64,000 bases of DNA from Aureobasidium sp. EXF-3400 (taxonomy: Eukaryota > Ascomycota > Dothideomycetes > Dothideales > Saccotheciaceae): positions 1 through 64,000 of the forward strand of contig SWBL01000226.1 of the NCBI GenBank assembly GCA_024195585.1, read 5' to 3'. The notes beneath the pieces were generated by a model that saw nothing but the letters and a program-made list of their open reading frames with translations, had not been told where the DNA came from and did not search any database. The number at the start of each line of letters is the position of its first letter. Position 1 is the stretch's first letter. The position numbers were made by a program, and so were the translations under genes. Shown one piece after another: positions 19,457-30,395 of the stretch.

Positions 19457-22400
19457 ATGGGCAAACAACAAGACACAACACTCGACCAGCACGTGTCTGG
19501 CCAGGCCAACGGCAATGGCCTTTCGAAGCCTGCTCACGCACTCACATTCTCCCAAGTTACAGAGGACATCAAGGCCAACGCCGAGAACGGTCTCTCCACA
19601 GCAGAAGCCAAAGAACGACACAGCAAATATGGCACCAACGAATTGGGTGACGCTGGTGGTGTTGAACCTGGAAAGATTCTCATCCGTCAGATCGCAAACG
19701 CGATGACGCTGGTATGTGGTACAAGATGCTGGTGTGGCAATCTGGTCTCGCTGACAAGTGATAACAGGTACTCATCATGGCCATGATCGTCAGTTTTGCT
19801 ATCAGCTCATGGATCGAAGGTGGCGTTGTCGCAGCAGTGATTGGACTGAACATCGTCATTGGATTCATGCAAGAGTTCAAGGCCGAGAAGACCATGGATT
19901 CGCTCAAGTCACTCAGTTCTCCCACCGCCAATGCCGTCCGTGACGGAAAGACCGTCAATATTCCCACAGTAGAAATCGTCCCTGGTGACATGGTTGAGAT
20001 CAAGACTGGTAAGTGCAAAGTGTATCCATTTATGAACGAGACAAACTAACCTTTCCAGGTGATACTGTACCCGCAGACGTCAGACTCATCGAAGCAGTCA
20101 ATTTCGAAACCGACGAAGCCCTCCTTACTGGAGAGTCCCTACCTGTCAGAAAGGACGCCGACGCCGTTTTCGACCAAGATACCGGACCCGGTGACCGTCT
20201 CAACGTTGCCTACTCTTCCTCGGTCGTCACCAAAGGCCGTGCTCGTGGCATCGTCTATGCCACTGGCATGTTCACCGAAATCGGGTCGATTGCCGCAGCA
20301 CTCCGCAAGAAGGATTCTAGAGTCAGACCTGTCAAGCGCAAGCCCGATGGAACCGCTAGGCCTCACAGATATGCTCAAGCATGGACTTTGACGTTTTCGG
20401 ATGCCGTTGGCCGCTTCCTTGGTATCAACGTTGGCACTCCCCTACAAAAACAGCTCTCTAGACTCGCAGTACTGCTCTTTTTCATTGCTGTCATCTGCGC
20501 CGTCATCGTCGAGGCCGCCAACAACTTCAGCAGTCAGCAGGAAGTCATCATCTACGCTGTTGCCACTGGCCTCAGTATGATCCCTGCATCCCTCGTTGTC
20601 ATTCTTACCATCTGTATGGCCGCCGGTACCCGAAGAATGGTCGAGCGTCACGTTATCGTCAGAAACCTTCGCTCGCTCGAGGCTCTCGGCGGTGTCACTG
20701 ACATCTGCTCTGACAAGACCGGCACACTTACTCAAGGTAAGATGATGGCCAAGAGAGCTTGGATTCCTGCTAAAGGTACATACTCGATCGGAGAGACTGA
20801 TGAGACCTCCAATCCTACTGTCGGTGAACTACAGTTCAGCCGCGAAGAACCAAGGAACATTAAAGCCGACCAAGAGAAGCATGATGTCGTTGCTTACGAC
20901 GAAGAACTCAAGGATAACGAACATCTGGCGCACTTCCTTAGGGTGGCTGCTTTGGACAATCTGGCCATCGTCCAGAAGGATGAAGACGACAAATGGACAG
21001 CGCGAGGCGATCCAACCGAGATCGCCATCCAGGTATTCGCCGCTCGCTTCGGCTGGAACAGATCAACTTTCATCTCAGGTAAGAGTCCTATGTGGAAGGA
21101 GATCGCCGAGTTTCCCTTCGATTCCGACGTCAAGAAAATGTCTGTCATCTTCGAGGAAGCTGCCACCGGCAAAAAGCAGGTATTCACAAAGGGCGCAGTC
21201 GAGCGTGTCATCGGCTCTTGCATAAATTTGCATCAAGACGAATCCGGCAAGCCGGTCGAGATGACCGACGCCATCCAGGAAGAAATCTTGCAGAACATGG
21301 AGGCTATCGCCTCTCTTGGTTTGAGATGTTTGGCACTGGCTAGCAAGGACTTCGAAGGCGAGATCAACAAGGACGAGGAGGTTGACCGCAACTCTATCGA
21401 GAACGGTTTGACTTTCCGTGGCCTTGTTGGTCTCTACGATCCTCCCCGTCCCGAATCTGCTTCTTCAGTCCGCCAGGCTCACGAGGCCGGCATCATTGTC
21501 CACATGTTGACTGGCGATCACAAAGGTACTGCGCAGGCCATTGCTGCTGACGTCGGTATTCTCCCTACACACATGAAGGATCTCTCCAAGGAGGTCCTGG
21601 ATGCTATCGTCATGGAGGCCAGTGGCTTTGACAAGCTCAGTGACGACGAGATCGACGCACTTCCTGTTCTCCCGCTGGTCATTGCTCGCTGTGCGCCCAA
21701 CACCAAGGTTCGCATGATCGAAGCTTTACACAGACGCAAGGCCTTCGCTGCCATGACTGGTGATGGCGTCAACGACTCGCCTTCTCTGAAACGCGCGGAC
21801 GTCGGTATCGCCATGGGTCAATCTGGCTCTGACGTTGCCAAAGACGCTTCCGATATTGTCTTGACCGACGACAACTTCGCCAGTATTCTCAACGCTGTCG
21901 AGGAAGGCCGTCGCATGTTCGACAACATTCAAAAGTTTATCCTCCATCTCCTCGCTCAGAACATTGCTCAGGCATGTATCTTGCTCATCGGCCTCGTTTT
22001 CAAGGATCTCGACGACCTCTCCGTCTTCCCCATTTCGCCTGTCGAGATCATGTGGATCATCATGGTCACCAGTTCGTTCCCTGACATGGGCTTGAGTTTC
22101 GAAGAAGCCGTTCCTGATGTCATGCGCCGTCCCCCTCAAAGTCTCAAGCGTGGTGTCTTCACCTTTGAGGTTCTCCTAGACATGCTTGTCTATGGTCTCT
22201 GGGTCGCAGCACTTTGTTTATGCTCTTTCTGCCTCGTCCTCTACGGATTCGAAGATGGCAACATCGGTCGCATCCCTGCCACTGGTTGTAACGCCTCTTG
22301 GTCTCCCGAGTGTGATGTCGTCTTCCGTGCCCGCTCAACCTGCTTTGCTACGCTGACTTGGTTCTCGCTTTTCCTCGCCTGGGAGGTGATCGACCCCCGT

Positions 22401-22784
22401 CGCAGCTTCTTCCGAATGAAGCCCGACTCCGATCGCCACTTCACTCAATGGATGTTTGACGTCTGGCGCAACAAGTTCCTGTTCACCGCCGTTATCGTTG
22501 GCTTTGTCCTCATCTTCCCCATTCTTTACATCCCTGTGATCAACCACGATGTCTTCCGTCACACTGGTATCTCATGGGAGTGGGGTATTGTCTTCATCGC
22601 CACTCTTATCTTCTTCATCGGTATCGAGTCTTGGAAGTGGGCCAAGCGCATCTACTTCCGCCATCAGGCAGCAAAGGCTGGACCCGAGGCTCAAGATATC
22701 GAGACTGCCATATTTGGCAAGTACATGCGCGATCTCACACCTGTTGGCAGCTGGTCGAACTCCACTATGAAGGAAGAAGTATGA
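19457..22784 (+). CDS. ENA1: ENA-type (P2D) Na+/K+-exporting P-type ATPase
   Basis: Plasma-membrane pump that expels Na+ or K+ using ATP, important for salt and alkaline tolerance (family knowledge). Exons 19457-19711, 19768-20008 and 20059-22784 encode 1073 aa, close to yeast Ena proteins. The motifs appear in order: N-terminal cation-ATPase domain (LSTAEAKERHSKYGTNEL), first membrane helices (LIMAMIVSFAISSWIEG...), actuator LLTGES, the phosphorylation site SDKTGTLTQGKM (Asp ~384), nucleotide-domain KGAVERV, MLTGDHKGTA, hinge MTGDGVNDSPSLKRADVG, and C-terminal membrane helices. Both junctions fall in conserved sequence (NAMTL/VLIMAM and KTG/DTVPAD). Cation specificity cannot be read directly. 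Confidence 0.93.
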
Positions 22785-23154
22785 ATTCAATTCACTCTGT
22801 ACGCGATGATGACCTTCGATGTTTTGTCTGAAAAGCAGACTTTGTTTATTCACCTTTTAGTCTCGCGACTTTACCTAATACTCTATTTAGCGATTTCTTT
22901 TCTATCTCTCTTCAAAACATGTGGATGGATATACAGTATATAAGAACTGCAAGATGTTCAACCAACAAATGAAACCTATTAATCAACTCAATGCTCCTTT
23001 CCAATGTAGTGAATGAATCTTGTGACAAGTTCAAGCATGGCTTCCGGACCAGCCGGACCCCAATATACTCACCATCTCCTAACTCTAACTCTGATGTGTA
23101 GCTTCGAACCCAACATCTTCTTAGCATGTCGTGGCTTTATTTTCAGTCACCAGT
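22785..23154. other. Convergent 3' intergenic region
   Basis: Separates the ENA-type pump stop from the stop of the proline-rich orphan. T-rich just after the pump stop. Nothing else is seen. Confidence 0.5.
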
Positions 23155-24042
23155 TTACGCCGTTTTCCCTGTAGTGTACAAGCCCAGAACCTCATCGAGC
23201 TCAACACTGAGCTCAGAGAAAACTTTGAGCTGAAGCGAGTTGTCAGCCAAAATGACGTGTGACGATTTCCTTTTGGCCCAACGGTCGTGGAGGGCGTCTG
23301 GGAGAGGGATGTAGCTATGGCCGGGAATGCTTTCAACAGGGGTACGTAGTCCGACAGTCAAGTCAGGTTCAGATGAACACGAGGGCCCGGTGGGACGAAA
23401 TGTGCCATCTTTATGGTGGTGTGGCGTCAGTGGAGCAATAGGCTGTTGGAAGAGGTTGGTCGGAGTTATAGCCAGGTGTCTCGCTCTTGGAGACTTACTG
23501 TGAGGTCTTTTTCTTCGCTCGGAGATCTTTGGGAGAGGCGCTGATGGCGGTGACGGCGGTGACGGTGGCGGTGGCAGTAGGATACCATGATATGGACGGC
23601 TAGACGTTGCTCGAGACGGCTCCTGGTATCCATTACCTGAGAGTCCTGGTGCATCGGTACTGCTTTATTTGACGTTAGGTCTAGGATTAGTCCTGGTTTT
23701 GATAGTACAAGTACGGAGAGGCTGAACCTCGATCCAAGATTGCTGAAATGGAGGATGGCACGAGAGTGGCATCTCCGACTGCTTCCTCTTGGTTATTCCA
23801 GGGTAATGGTTGGGTGGGGGTTCTCTTGACAATCCCTCGCTCTTACATAGATCCACGAAACTGCCTGGAACAGGTAATGAGATCGTTGGTCGGCCGGTTG
23901 TGCTCCAGGGAATTTCGTGCGGTAGAAGTGGCAGAGGTTTGTTGATTGTCTCGTTGGTAGGCAGGGGATTGTCAGTCTGTAGAGATGATCTAACACTGAT
24001 CTTGCTTATACGCTGTGCAAGTATGTTGAGTGAATTATGCAT
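23155..24042 (-). CDS. Proline-rich orphan protein, two exons
   Basis: Exons 24042-23715 and 23645-23155 encode about 272 aa. The two halves lie in the same frame, separated by a TAA; a 69-nt intron (GTACTT...CACCAG) removes the stop and keeps phase. The N-terminal half is basic and polar (LAQRISKISVRSS, NKPLPLLPHEIPW), the middle is a proline run (ILLPPPPSPPSPPSAPLPK) followed by ERRKRPHSK, and the end looks folded (SSHVILADNSLQLKVFSELS). No domain is recognised. A second good-looking intron (GTAAGT...CAACAG, 56 nt) overlaps the middle; using it would shift the frame and shorten the protein. The middle is therefore uncertain. Confidence 0.6.
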
Positions 24043-24776
24043 AGTGAACGTTGCTGTGTCAATGTGCGATGATGTTAACTTCTTGTTCGTTGAGGAAAGA
24101 ACCACCTATTTGAACTAAACGGGACGTTGTTGTAATATCAGCATGTACTCCAATTGACGAGCGAACTACACAAAGACATTGTTAATGGACAAAGAAGTTG
24201 AGACAAAGTCATCCCGCAGTCTTGATTGAACATGTTGAGTGCTAAATTTTAGAAGACAACTGAAAGTCCTGAAGACATAGGATGGATGTCTGATCGTAAC
24301 CTCCCCATGTGCTGAATTCTGTCACTCTCCTGCTCTCATGACAACACATCCGCGGCGCTGAAGCCATCAAAATGCAGAGTCCTTTCTAGATGGTGGTAAA
24401 GTTAATAGAGAGTCGATAACTTTATGGCTCTCAGCGGAGACTTCCTTTCTGTCAAACGAACTGTGCATTTCTATAGCTGTCCGCGTGACATAATGCACAC
24501 GGGGAGGAAAGGGTTTCGATTGATCCAGTTGCTCCGGCTGAAGTGGCGGGCTTCTGTTGGCAACGTGTGACGGACAACGCTACGTTGCCAACGACAAGCA
24601 TATAAACATCTCGACGCTGCGCGCAACGATTCCAATCCAAGACACCAACCAAGACAACTCGCTACATCTGATGCGTCTCCCGTCTGCGACACCATCATCA
24701 ACTGAGGGTGGAGTGACGGAGGCGCGTTGAAAGTTGACTCACAAGCAATAGGCACGATCTCTCATCGACTCATGCA
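24043..24776. other. Divergent intergenic region
   Basis: About 0.73 kb between the proline-rich orphan (minus) and the 2EXR-like gene (plus). No supported frame, RNA gene or repeat is seen; it should hold both promoters. Confidence 0.5.
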
Positions 24777-26045
24777 ATGGAGCGCACACAGGAGCTGCCT
24801 TTTCGCGGCCTTCCTAGAGAGTTGCGAGATATGATCTGGAGATACGCTTTGGCTGTCGACCACGTCCACTTCCGAAAGCTATCAGTGTCAGAGAAGCCAG
24901 ATGTTGGATGCCTTAGGATTCCTCATCTTCATTCACCTCTCAGTCGCTTGAACGACACTCGCTGCGATCCACTCCACCTGAGATTATTCTTAACCAACAA
25001 ACAGATGTATGCAGAAACCTCTCGTGTCTTCTACTCGAGCAATGAGTTCACCACGGATGTCATGAGCCTCACCCACTCCAAATTCAACGCCAACATCAGA
25101 CGCAATGTCCGCCGTGTGCGCCTGGAGACTCGACCCTGGCAAGCCATCGTCCAAAGATACACACCACCATTACGCGACATCCATTTGTCTTTTACTAGCC
25201 ACAGGATTGAGCTTCTTACCATCACAATGCCCGCTGAGCCGTCGGCCTTTTCCGTACTCGTCAAGGGCGAGAACTTGGCTATCACACCGTCTCTCGCTGT
25301 GGACCTTGTCGACTGCATGCTAAGAGGTTATGTCAAGCGCATTCGCCTGGTTTATCCTACTCCTACCGATCTTGTTCATCCTAGGCAGTTTCAGACGATC
25401 AAAGTTATGCGTAGAGGCAAAGCTGCTGTTACTGGAGACCTGGGGCGTATACTCAACACGGCCTGGTGGAATGCTGACAGGAGATCATATGCCGAGGTAC
25501 TGTATAACCTTCGAGACGTTCCCAAGAAGTTCTTCATGACCAGGTTCGAAGATTCTCACTGCTATTTGAGATTACCACCTCGCAACGCCGTGGTTCTGCT
25601 CAGTCGGTACAAGGACGAACCAATCGAGAAGCATACAGTCCCACGTCCCAGAGTGTGCATCGTCAGCCTGAATACCCACCTCAAGCGAAGACTTCCCTGG
25701 AACCCTAACAGTTTCGATCCAAGACCCGACAAGATCCCTCGCCTGAAGCTACCAACTTTCCTCGCCTTTTCGGAAAGTCGTTCGCGCAACATGCCTCAAA
25801 GTGCTGTGCAAGAAAGATTCAAGGGACGGTCGAACGAGATCCGCCGCCTTGTGAACGATCGCGGACCTCCTTTGGTTCGGATAACACGAGAGGCTTACCG
25901 CTGGCAGCAACAATCAATTTTCGGTATATCAATAACGTTCGTCCCCTGCTGCACACAGCGTAGGTTGAATCGTGAGCACAATCGCCGGCCTAACTTTCAG
26001 AACTGCTCCATTTCTGCTTCTCTGCAGAACTCCCTTCGTGCGTGA
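24777..26045 (+). CDS. 2EXR/F-box-like domain protein of unknown function
   Basis: Single exon, 422 aa. The N-terminus has the pattern FRGLPRELRDMIWRYAL followed about 50 residues later by LRLFLTNKQMYAETSRVFYSSNEF. That pair is typical of the large filamentous-fungal family of 2EXR or F-box-like proteins. Those families are abundant and mostly uncharacterised; some are adaptors of ubiquitin ligases, but this cannot be claimed here. The remainder is basic, with a Pro/Arg-rich segment at ~300-400. The second in-frame ATG of the AUGCAAUG pair region (24777) gives the start; no intron is needed. Confidence 0.75.
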   Translation: MERTQELPFRGLPRELRDMIWRYALAVDHVHFRKLSVSEKPDVGCLRIPHLHSPLSRLNDTRCDPLHLRLFLTNKQMYAETSRVFYSSNEFTTDVMSLTHSKFNANIRRNVRRVRLETRPWQAIVQRYTPPLRDIHLSFTSHRIELLTITMPAEPSAFSVLVKGENLAITPSLAVDLVDCMLRGYVKRIRLVYPTPTDLVHPRQFQTIKVMRRGKAAVTGDLGRILNTAWWNADRRSYAEVLYNLRDVPKKFFMTRFEDSHCYLRLPPRNAVVLLSRYKDEPIEKHTVPRPRVCIVSLNTHLKRRLPWNPNSFDPRPDKIPRLKLPTFLAFSESRSRNMPQSAVQERFKGRSNEIRRLVNDRGPPLVRITREAYRWQQQSIFGISITFVPCCTQRRLNREHNRRPNFQNCSISASLQNSLRA

Positions 26046-26385
26046 GTTGGAAAGATTGGTAAGCAGGTTACAACATGAAAGCGCGAATTTCAAGGTCGAG
26101 AGGATTGGATAGAAAATACCACGACAATATCGACTAACATCGAACAGTGTTCACAATCAAATATGAACTCTCTACAACTGAGATAAAACTGCTCAGTATA
26201 GCGAAAGTACTGGTGGTGTGTACAGGTTCTCTGCAGGATAATCAAGCGAGCTGCAAACTAGGAATCTTGCACTGGATAGAGCAAGAGCGACCATCACCTG
26301 CAACATGCCGTATTGATACAACTTTTGTTACTCTCTTATCGAAATGAAAAATCCCCTCACTATCATCCTCTGATCCTTTGTGCTT
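26046..26385. other. Convergent 3' intergenic region
   Basis: Lies between the stops of the 2EXR-like gene and the MARVEL-like gene. The short frames here are unsupported and nothing else is seen. Confidence 0.5.
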
Positions 26386-27188
26386 TTACTTAATCCGTGG
26401 ACTATCGGTCGAACCTGTAGTAGCGACATCGACGCTCTTGGTAATAATGACCAACTCTTCATCATATGTTGGTTCAGGCTGAGGTGCAGCAACGGCATCC
26501 TGAATGCTCTGGACCAAGAGCAGAAGATGGACAATGAAAAGTGGGATAGCGGCGTAAGAGGAGAATTGCTAGTTCTCATGTCAGTAAACATTAAAAGAGG
26601 AAATTGGAAGGTGCATTCGTGGAGAATTGTGTGTGGAAAGGCAGAGCGAAGGCAGAGAAGGAACAAATAACAACATACACTTTCCCGACACAAAGGCCCA
26701 AAGTTCTCGGGTGCACCCACGGCGCCTTTCCAACGACATGTCCAAGTCTGAATGGTATCCGACTTGCTAGGTGCGCCAGCGTTGGCCACAGCAGGCATGA
26801 TGATGGCAATGAGTGCTGCCACTGCCGCCGCTGCCATACACACCACTGTCGCCCACTTGATCATCTTGTTCTAGTTTCTGATCAGTCTACCATCCACATA
26901 TTCAAAATGTCAGACGATGCTTACCTTCTTCTCAGTCTTATTTCCAGCCACAACCAACCCCATAGAAATGACGTCGACAGCGAAAACGATACAAGAAGTT
27001 GTTATGGTAGCGAGGAGACCATGGGTGTTGAAGTGGGCGTGCCAGATGGGTAGCCACCATGGGTTTGATGCGTGTTCCTCTCGGAAGATGGAGAGAATAT
27101 GAGTCGAGATGACGAGGGAGGATAGAGCTATGCAGATACTGAGAGTCAAGAGGAGGAGGGGTGATCGGGTGATTGGTCGGATGGCCAT
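26386..27188 (-). CDS. MARVEL-like four-helix membrane protein
   Basis: Exons 27188-26925, 26870-26679 and 26568-26386 encode 212 aa with consistent phases. Four hydrophobic segments are seen: LLLLTLSICIALSSLVIS, a second around TITTSCIVFAVDVISMGLVV, ATVVCMAAAAVAALIAIIM, and AAIPLFIVHLLLLV. This topology and the closing SSYAAIPLF segment are typical of fungal MARVEL-domain proteins, which associate with membrane microdomains or vesicle traffic. The loop before helix 4 has two cysteines (WTCRW, GPLCRES). The C-terminal tail is acidic then Thr/Ser-rich. An in-frame start at 27203 would add five residues, but MAIRPITRSP is the usual type of N-terminus. Confidence 0.8.
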
Positions 27189-27941
27189 GGTTGTGTTTTG
27201 CAAATGTTTGATAGAAAAGGCAGGTGATTTTCGCCAGAGAAAGTGTAAAGTTTTGTTCCGGTGGTGATTATTGAGAAGTAAATCAAAATGAGGAAGAAAT
27301 GTTGTTTCGGGGATTCAGTGCTTGCAAGGAAATGGTACGAATCTCAGGTTCGACACAAGGCCGCGACCTACTCTCTCTTATGCTTCAGAACAATCGTACT
27401 TGCCCTTCATCATAAAGCCACCATAGCCGCTGGAAGTAGGAGTGCAGTAGCGGTATTGTTGGTACAATTATGCTTCATGTGCTCTGGTTGGCTGTTCGAG
27501 CCGCTCAGTTCACAAAGGAAAAGCTACGTACCGCGTTTCAGATCTTCATACCCATCTATAAGATACATAATGTCAGTTCAGAATGTGTTTCGCTAGGAGT
27601 GCGTGGTGGGACTTCTGGGCGCTTAGAAGATGTGGGAGGTGGGCGGTTGGCGTGACCCCAAGAATAGCAACTCCAAAGCAGCGATGGTTGGAACATGTCG
27701 AAATGTTCAAGAGTCGATAAGAACTTGGGATGGCAAAATAAGGTAAAAGATCTGTAAGGATATCGTAAACTGTATGTACATTCTAAAATCGCTGATAATG
27801 AACTCCCATCGCTATTTTCAAGCCCCGTGACGCCTGTCCTGTTCGACCGCTGTGTTAAGACCCCATAGAAAAAGAGAATCAGAATGCTGTGTAATGCAAG
27901 AGATAACCAACGCCAAGCTGTTGTGAACGATGCTCATGCGA
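27189..27941. other. Intergenic region
   Basis: About 0.75 kb between the MARVEL-like gene start and the PAF-acetylhydrolase stop. One ATG frame (27288-27596) exists but is Cys/basic-rich without family features and is not called. Confidence 0.5.
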
Positions 27942-29435
27942 CTACATGTCCATGCCCTCGCTATCGTCGGAAGGCTTCTGTTTCTTGTCCTGCTCGATCG
28001 ATATGCCAGCGTTACTGTTGTCGGCATCCGATACAGCAACTCTGACCCAACCCTTGACAGTCTCTTGTCCAGTCTTACTTGGCTTCAGAATTGTCTCCTC
28101 CTTCTCGCCTTCAAGATTCTTCTCGCCGACATCCGCAACCTCAATGTCCATATCCCTAAGGACTTGCAGCATGGCGCGAGTGTTCAACAGAAGTAATCTC
28201 TCTGGGTCCTCGGTCTTCAGCAACTTGCTGGTGAGGAAAGGGAATAGCACACCGAAGTCGGATTGCGAAAAGTGTTGGCTGGTGGCCGGGTAAAATAGGT
28301 GTGGCTTGGGTCCAGAGAAGTTTTTCGGCGGTGCAATGGTGCGACGCACGTCATTGAAGTTGCCAGTCCACTTGAAGAAGGCTTGCGACATGATGCTGAG
28401 GATGTTCTTACCGCCGATTGAAGAGTCTGCGTATGATGGCATGGGACGCTCCAGAAGCCATGATTGTGTTGGGCTGCGAAGTGGCAGAGTCCAAAGATCG
28501 AGTAACAGTACGGGAGAAGCAGAAGTAACTTGGCGAGTTAAGAGAGGGTCGGTCGGAACAATGAGTGGAGAATGAGCGTTCTGGGGTCGTTCTTTGGCAT
28601 AGAAGATGGACTTGACGAACTGAACCGTCGTACATGCTCCCATACTGTGGCCTGCGAAAGTTATCTTGCCAGGTGTGTGCACGTCGAGTTGACCAGCAAA
28701 TCTCGACAAGACCTCGACTCGCTCCTTCTTGGTGTGGGCAAAGTTGTCGTCCAAGTTGTTCACCTTCTCGCCCTGATCAATCTTGAGTAGTGCAGCATGA
28801 ATCAAAGAAGTTTCGTAGCATCTGATACGCAATTGCTTGTCTCTTGCAGCGTAGACTTCTGGAGCTGGCGAGTGGGAGATTTTGATTTCGTCGACGACTT
28901 TGGCGGGAGTGTCGGCGGTGGCACGGATATGTTGAACGGGCGAACTGCCGTCTCGGTGGTCCATAGCAATAACGACAAGACCGTAAGAAGCCATAGATCC
29001 ACAAACGTGCGAATATAGATTACGATTTCCAGCGAGACCGTGGGAGAAGATCATGACAGGCCATCTCTTATTGGTGGTGGGTGGGGCGAGGAGCGGAGCA
29101 TTACGCTGGGCGGGTATGGAGATGTAGTAGAGGATGGTTGGAAAGTAGGAGAAGAAGTCGGAGGCACGAGAGCCAGCACCAAGGAGACGGGCGAAAGCCG
29201 AGAGGTTGGGGCGCTGTGGCGAAGGGATCCATCTCACGGGCCTGGCGCTCTCTTTTTGGTTCTGGCAAGGGTAGAAGATACGGAAGGAGACGGTAGGAGC
29301 AGCGTCGGCAGGGGCTGCGGCGGTGGAAGGCAAGTCGGCGGTAGGGATCTCGACGTCGACAGTACCGACAGTATGAGGGCCAGGATATTCTGGGAATGCC
29401 GGGGTCGGGTTCAGGCGAGAGAGAAAGGCCACCAT
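27942..29435 (-). CDS. Platelet-activating-factor acetylhydrolase-like esterase
   Basis: Alpha/beta hydrolase of the PAF-AH II (group VII phospholipase A2-like) family, expected to hydrolyse short acyl esters of phospholipids. Single exon, 497 aa. The N-terminus MVAFLSRLNPTPAFPEYPGPHTVGTV is the usual lead of fungal members. Motifs in order are FRIFYPC, the oxyanion-type segment MIFSHGLAGNRNLYS (~128-142), VVIAMDHRDGS, and the nucleophile elbow GHSMG with Ser264. His near LFYPATSQHFSQSDFG is the likely catalytic histidine. The tail is acidic and includes EGEKEETILKPS. ATG 29435 is used; the open frame extends upstream to a TTG at 29522 but has no ATG there. Confidence 0.9.
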   Translation of the reverse strand: MVAFLSRLNPTPAFPEYPGPHTVGTVDVEIPTADLPSTAAAPADAAPTVSFRIFYPCQNQKESARPVRWIPSPQRPNLSAFARLLGAGSRASDFFSYFPTILYYISIPAQRNAPLLAPPTTNKRWPVMIFSHGLAGNRNLYSHVCGSMASYGLVVIAMDHRDGSSPVQHIRATADTPAKVVDEIKISHSPAPEVYAARDKQLRIRCYETSLIHAALLKIDQGEKVNNLDDNFAHTKKERVEVLSRFAGQLDVHTPGKITFAGHSMGACTTVQFVKSIFYAKERPQNAHSPLIVPTDPLLTRQVTSASPVLLLDLWTLPLRSPTQSWLLERPMPSYADSSIGGKNILSIMSQAFFKWTGNFNDVRRTIAPPKNFSGPKPHLFYPATSQHFSQSDFGVLFPFLTSKLLKTEDPERLLLLNTRAMLQVLRDMDIEVADVGEKNLEGEKEETILKPSKTGQETVKGWVRVAVSDADNSNAGISIEQDKKQKPSDDSEGMDM

Positions 29436-30395
29436 GGTGACGGAGGTCGAGACCAGAGTAACGTAGGAGATAAGGCGATAGCAGATATGAAGAGCAGCAG
29501 GTGGGAAAGAGAATTGCAGCAAGCAGACTAGGGAATGAGGATAGAAGTGAATTGGAAAAGCAGGATGGGCTTTGTTTGAAAAGACATGTGAAAGATGGAC
29601 TTAGCGCACACGAGACCACTTACCCGATCAAACATGACTTCATCGGAGATGCCGCCTTGGCAACGGATCTGTAAAGACTTTATGCCGATATGATGTCGAG
29701 ATGTCGACGACACCAACTTGTAACATGCTTCTGCCATGTTTAGTGCCCCTAGGCTTCAGATGACCCGAGGGATGCAACCAACCATGATTGATTTGCTTCT
29801 CCCGTAACAAGACCTTGTGCATTGCTTGTTCGGAACGCGAGCACGCGACAGCTCAGGGCCGAGCCACGTCACGTTCGGTAAAGACTCAATCGCAATCCGG
29901 TCATCTCAAAGATAAGTCGCAGCAGTCAAGATACGTTGCTGAGAAGAGATACAGCGTTCCGTTGCGAAACGCAAAAGAGAAAGACGAGGGCGAGAAGTTG
30001 AAGCTGGAGCTCTCTCCTCATGGACAGGTAACGGCGATATCCGAGAAGTTTGGCGCCCACGTGAAGGCCGCCGACGCTCTTTCAACAAAAGTCTGGGGCT
30101 TGAAACAGGCCACCGCAATTTGGCCTATCGAATCTCCTTGAAGACGCCCTTTGTTATTGCATCTTAGCATATCTGACCGCTTGCCCTGCTTTTGCATTTT
30201 ACGACACATGACCACTCCTACATCATACTCGACCACCTGACACCCATAGCCATCCAACACCACGTCTCTTCGATATCCAGCGTCCACGTGAAAGCGCAAC
30301 ACCCCCGGCCAACAATCCTCTTATCTCCGAGTCCCCAAAGGTCACACCAACACCACCAACCCTGCCAAACATAGCAAGTACACACGACCGCAGTC
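29436..30395. other. Divergent intergenic region
   Basis: About 0.96 kb between the PAF-AH start (minus) and the Rab start (plus). A 117-codon plus-strand frame near 29788-30141 has no recognisable features and is not called. The Rab leader just upstream of 30396 is C/A-rich. Confidence 0.5.

Noticed and set aside
27288..27596. ATG-started 102-codon plus-strand frame
   Set aside because: Cys/basic-rich composition, no domain, sits in a promoter/3' region between two minus-strand genes.
29436..29522. 29-residue hydrophobic extension of the PAF-AH protein
   Set aside because: It starts at TTG; the ATG at 29435 begins the conserved MVAFLSRLNP-type N-terminus with a good CACC context.
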